Assembly (NCBI GenBank): GCA_964490175.1
Contig: CAZBAI010000019.1
Span: 1 to 31,911, forward strand
Direction: 5' to 3'
Source: RGIG3077 sp964490175
GTDB taxonomy: Bacteria > Bacillota > Clostridia > Oscillospirales > Ruminococcaceae
Length of the DNA stretch: 31,911 nt
Shown: positions 29,284 through 31,911 of the stretch, one piece after another
How positions within the stretch are numbered: the first letter of the stretch is position 1
How the letters are laid out: each line of letters begins with the position of its first letter
Translations under genes and position numbers: made by a program
Notes under the pieces: model-generated
The model's input: only the letters and a program-made list of their open reading frames with translations
The model's database searches: none
What the model was told of the DNA's origin: nothing

Positions 29284-31056
29284 ATGGCTTTTTCGGAAGA
29301 ATTTATCTATCAGCTCAGACAGGCGAACCCCATTGAGGATGTGGCGTCTTCGTATGTCGAGCTTAAACGGTCGGGCAGCGATTACAAATGCTGTTGCCCG
29401 TTCCATTCGGAAAAAACGCCCTCGTGCTATATTCACCCGATTCAGCAGTATTTTCATTGCTTCGGCTGCAATGCCGGCGGCGATGTGATAACTTTTGTAA
29501 AACTTGCGGAAAATCTTGATTATGTCGAGGCTGTTAAGTTTTTGGCACAACGTGCCAATATCCCTATGCCGGAAGATAATTTTGAAGATAAGGGCGCTTT
29601 GATGAAAGCACGCTGCCTTGAAATCAATAGGCAGACCGCAAACTACTATTATAAATGCCTTTTTTCCGATGAGGGAAAAGCGGCAAGGGCATATCTTGCC
29701 AACAGAGGAATTAGGGCGGAAACCGTGAAAAAATTCGGACTTGGCTTTTCGCCGAACAGTTGGGATTCGCTGAAAAAACATCTGCTTTCGCTCGGCTTTT
29801 ATGAGGATGAGCTTTTGGCGGCGGGCGTTGTAACGCAAAGTTCACGGCAGGGCGCAGGCTCTAAAAGCTTTGACTTTTTCAGGGCAAGAGTGATGTTTCC
29901 GATTGTCGATTTAAGAGGAAATGTGATAGCTTTCGGCGCAAGGCGTATCGACGGCAAAAAAGAGAGCAAATATCTTAATTCAAGAGAAAATATGATATAT
30001 CGCAAGGGCAGACATCTGTTTGCTTTGAATATTGCGAAAAAATCCGATGCAAAAAGGCTTATTCTCACCGAGGGCTATATGGATACGGTTTCGCTGCATC
30101 AATCGGGATTCGATAACGCCTGTGCGATTTTGGGCACGGCTATGACCGCCGAGCAGGCACGAATCGTCAAACCTTACTGCGATGAAATAATTTTGGCACT
30201 CGATTCCGATGCGGCAGGGCAAAGCGCCATTGCGAGAACCATTAACATACTGAGCGAGGTCGGAATAAGGACAAGGGTTTTGCGGCTTCACGATGCAAAA
30301 GACCCCGATGAATTTATCAAAAAATTCGGCAGCGATGAGTTTAAACGCATTCTCAACCATTCGGGCGATGCTGTGAATTTTCAGCTTGAACGCTGCATGG
30401 CAGGGCTTGATTTGCAAAGCGAAAGCGGAAAAAGCGAGTATCTTAAACGCTGTGTGAAAATTCTTGCCGATATAAACAACCCTATCGAGCGTGAGGTGTA
30501 TACCTCAAGGCTTGCAAATGAAATGGAGATAAATCCGGCTGTTTTGAGCAATTCGGTTGCGCAAAGCATAAAAAGCCGTGATATAAACCGTAAAAGAAAA
30601 GAGCGCAAGAATATTGCCTCGACTATTACGGGCAGAGATGATTTGAATCCGCAGTCTGCGACAATGTTGCGCCAAAGCCGTGCAGAAGAGGGGATTATCG
30701 CTTATTTGCTTCGCTTTCAAGACGAAGCGGAAGCTATTGAAGCGAAAATTCCGCCAAATATGTTTGTTACGGATTTTAACAAAAGGCTGTATACATTGTT
30801 GCTCGGCTCGATTATCGGCAGTGCCGATTTTTGTTTGAGTATGCTTGCAGGTGAATTGACACCGGGAGAAATGGGCAGAATAACCGGAATAGAGGCGAAA
30901 TTCAGCGGTATTCCGCTTGGCGAGAAACAGCTTGCCGAATGTGTGCGCACTCTTTCCGATTATCACAAATTTTCCCAATCAAGGCACAGCGGCGATATTT
31001 CAAACGAGGAACTGCTGAGGATTCAGCAGGCTTACAGCAATTCGGATAAAGCCTGA
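29284..31056 (+). CDS. dnaG: DNA primase
   Basis: A 590-residue primase. The N-terminal CHC2 zinc finger has Cys38, His41, Cys59 and Cys62 (CPFHSEKTPS, HCFGCNAGGD). The catalytic core follows (ARVMFPIVDLRGNVIAFGAR, KYLNS). The TOPRIM domain shows LTEGYMD and LALDSDAAGQSA near residues 260-315. The C-terminal helicase-interaction region is less conserved. ATG 29284 has GAGGAGGAG just upstream; the in-frame TTG at 29269 lies before this site. rpoD follows after 48 nt, as in the ancient dnaG-rpoD macromolecular synthesis operon. Confidence 0.96.
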   Translation: MAFSEEFIYQLRQANPIEDVASSYVELKRSGSDYKCCCPFHSEKTPSCYIHPIQQYFHCFGCNAGGDVITFVKLAENLDYVEAVKFLAQRANIPMPEDNFEDKGALMKARCLEINRQTANYYYKCLFSDEGKAARAYLANRGIRAETVKKFGLGFSPNSWDSLKKHLLSLGFYEDELLAAGVVTQSSRQGAGSKSFDFFRARVMFPIVDLRGNVIAFGARRIDGKKESKYLNSRENMIYRKGRHLFALNIAKKSDAKRLILTEGYMDTVSLHQSGFDNACAILGTAMTAEQARIVKPYCDEIILALDSDAAGQSAIARTINILSEVGIRTRVLRLHDAKDPDEFIKKFGSDEFKRILNHSGDAVNFQLERCMAGLDLQSESGKSEYLKRCVKILADINNPIEREVYTSRLANEMEINPAVLSNSVAQSIKSRDINRKRKERKNIASTITGRDDLNPQSATMLRQSRAEEGIIAYLLRFQDEAEAIEAKIPPNMFVTDFNKRLYTLLLGSIIGSADFCLSMLAGELTPGEMGRITGIEAKFSGIPLGEKQLAECVRTLSDYHKFSQSRHSGDISNEELLRIQQAYSNSDKA

Positions 31057-31104
31057 AAAATACAGCGCAGTAATTTTGCTGTGCACATGAAAGGAATGTC
31101 AATA

Positions 31105-31911
31105 ATGCCGGAAAAACACAACAGCATCGACAGTCTTATTGAACACGGCCGTGCAACGGGCAAGCTTTCTACAAAGGAAATTACCGACGCACTGGAGGAA
31201 ATGGACTATGATGTCGAGCAGATGGACAGGTTCTATGACAGCTGCGCCAATCTCAATATTGAGATTGTAGAGGATTTTTCGATTGACGACGACCTTAAAA
31301 TGCGAATGGACGGTAATCTTACCGACGATTTGGAGCTTTCGCTTTCAACGGAAGGTATCGCCATTGATGACCCTGTAAAAATCTATTTAAAGGAAATAGG
31401 CAGGGTTCCGCTTTTGACCGCCGAGGAAGAAATCGAAATCGCACAGCGCATGGCAAACGGCGATTCTTATGCAAAAAAACGTCTTGCCGAAGCAAATTTG
31501 CGACTTGTGGTAAGCATTGCAAAGCGCTATGTCGGCAGGGGAATGCAATTTCTTGACCTTATTCAAGAGGGCAACCTCGGTCTTATAAAAGCGGTTGAAA
31601 AATTTGACCATACAAAGGGATTTAAGTTTTCTACCTATGCAACATGGTGGATAAGACAGGCTATTACAAGGGCAATTGCCGACCAAGCGAGGACTATACG
31701 CATTCCCGTGCATATGGTCGAAACTATCACCAAGGTGAAAAAGGTTTCCAGCCAGCTTTTGCATGAAAACGGACATGACCCGACGGCTGAGGAAATCGCC
31801 GAAAGACTTGAAATGCCCGTGGAGAGGGTTCGTGAAATTATGCGAATCGCTCAGGATCCCGTTTCGCTTGAAACACCTATCGGCGAGGAGGAGGACAGCC
31901 ATCTCGGAGAT
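31105..31911 (+). CDS. rpoD: RNA polymerase primary sigma factor, 3' end cut by the window
   Basis: The frame is open for 269 codons from ATG 31105 to the window edge. It starts MPEKHNSIDSLIEHGRATGK (region 1.1), then DDPVKIYLKEIGRVPLL (region 1.2) and AEANLRLVVSIAKRYVGRGM, the FLDLIQEGNLGLIKAVEKFD and FSTYATWWIRQAI segments of region 2, and the start of region 3 (IPVHMVETI ... HDPTAEEIAERL). Region 4, which reads the -35 box, lies outside. AAAGGA is about 10 nt upstream of the chosen ATG; ATGs at 31087 and 31096 are in frame but less well placed. It is transcribed together with dnaG; only a weak ACAGC/GCTGT hairpin lies between. Confidence 0.96.
   Translation, partial: MPEKHNSIDSLIEHGRATGKLSTKEITDALEEMDYDVEQMDRFYDSCANLNIEIVEDFSIDDDLKMRMDGNLTDDLELSLSTEGIAIDDPVKIYLKEIGRVPLLTAEEEIEIAQRMANGDSYAKKRLAEANLRLVVSIAKRYVGRGMQFLDLIQEGNLGLIKAVEKFDHTKGFKFSTYATWWIRQAITRAIADQARTIRIPVHMVETITKVKKVSSQLLHENGHDPTAEEIAERLEMPVERVREIMRIAQDPVSLETPIGEEEDSHLGD

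Noticed and set aside
1..31911. tRNA or rRNA genes
   Set aside because: No cloverleaf-like sequence with the conserved T-loop GTTC and acceptor pairing, and no rRNA core sequence, was noticed in any spacer. This was by eye only; a tRNAscan run would settle it.

Overview
The window looks like a chromosomal scaffold from a Gram-positive anaerobe of the class Clostridia, most likely an Oscillospirales/Ruminococcaceae-type gut bacterium. This rests on protein resemblance and gene order (rplU-prp-rpmA-obgE; dgt-dnaG-rpoD; a DUF4364 gene), on the L27 N-terminal extension with its Prp protease, and on AT-rich spacers with TTGACA/TATAAT promoters and strong Shine-Dalgarno sites. A run of exactly 100 N marks a scaffold join, so this is probably a draft or metagenome-assembled genome. 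I had no database access, so family names come from motif recognition.

Layout. 1-1200 (minus) is a phage fragment: a truncated SPP1 gp7-like head protein with a C-terminal nuclease-like domain, a small Cys-rich ORF and the start of a third ORF. 1339-2738 (minus) is a sodium:neurotransmitter-type symporter gene broken by a frameshift. 2853-4392 (minus) is a sugar-epimerase-like reductase followed by a nicotinamidase-like hydrolase. 4487-4675 holds a hairpin-rich repeat. 4823-9144 (plus) holds a HAD phosphatase, rplU-prp-rpmA and obgE-mrnC-yebC. 9399-11681 (plus) holds a membrane-anchored VanY-like protein and ilvE, converging on an orphan ABC ATPase (11678-12352). 12728-15730 is a 1000-residue anchored surface protein driven by a consensus promoter.

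15851-23430 (minus) is the centre of interest: aroB, aroA, aroC, pheA, an aroE-aroK fusion, aroQ and a DAHP synthase. Together they encode every step from erythrose-4-phosphate plus PEP to phenylpyruvate. In front of aroB I read a complete attenuator. It has a TTGACA-17-TATAAT promoter, a 25-codon leader peptide with seven Phe and two Tyr codons, a pause hairpin whose 5' arm contains those codons, a competing antiterminator, and a 10-bp GC-rich terminator with six U. This is the logic of enterobacterial pheL, found in a Clostridia-like genome. Upstream of it lie a DUF4364 gene and a second chorismate synthase paralogue that has lost several hallmark catalytic motifs.

25192-25528 is a tandem array of the same 129-bp repeat seen at 4.5 kb, interrupted by the N gap. 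The rest holds thiN, a small membrane protein with a Pro/Ala/Gln-rich tail, rpmE with a probable L31 leader, and the yigZ-dgt-dnaG-rpoD housekeeping block, with rpoD running off the right edge.
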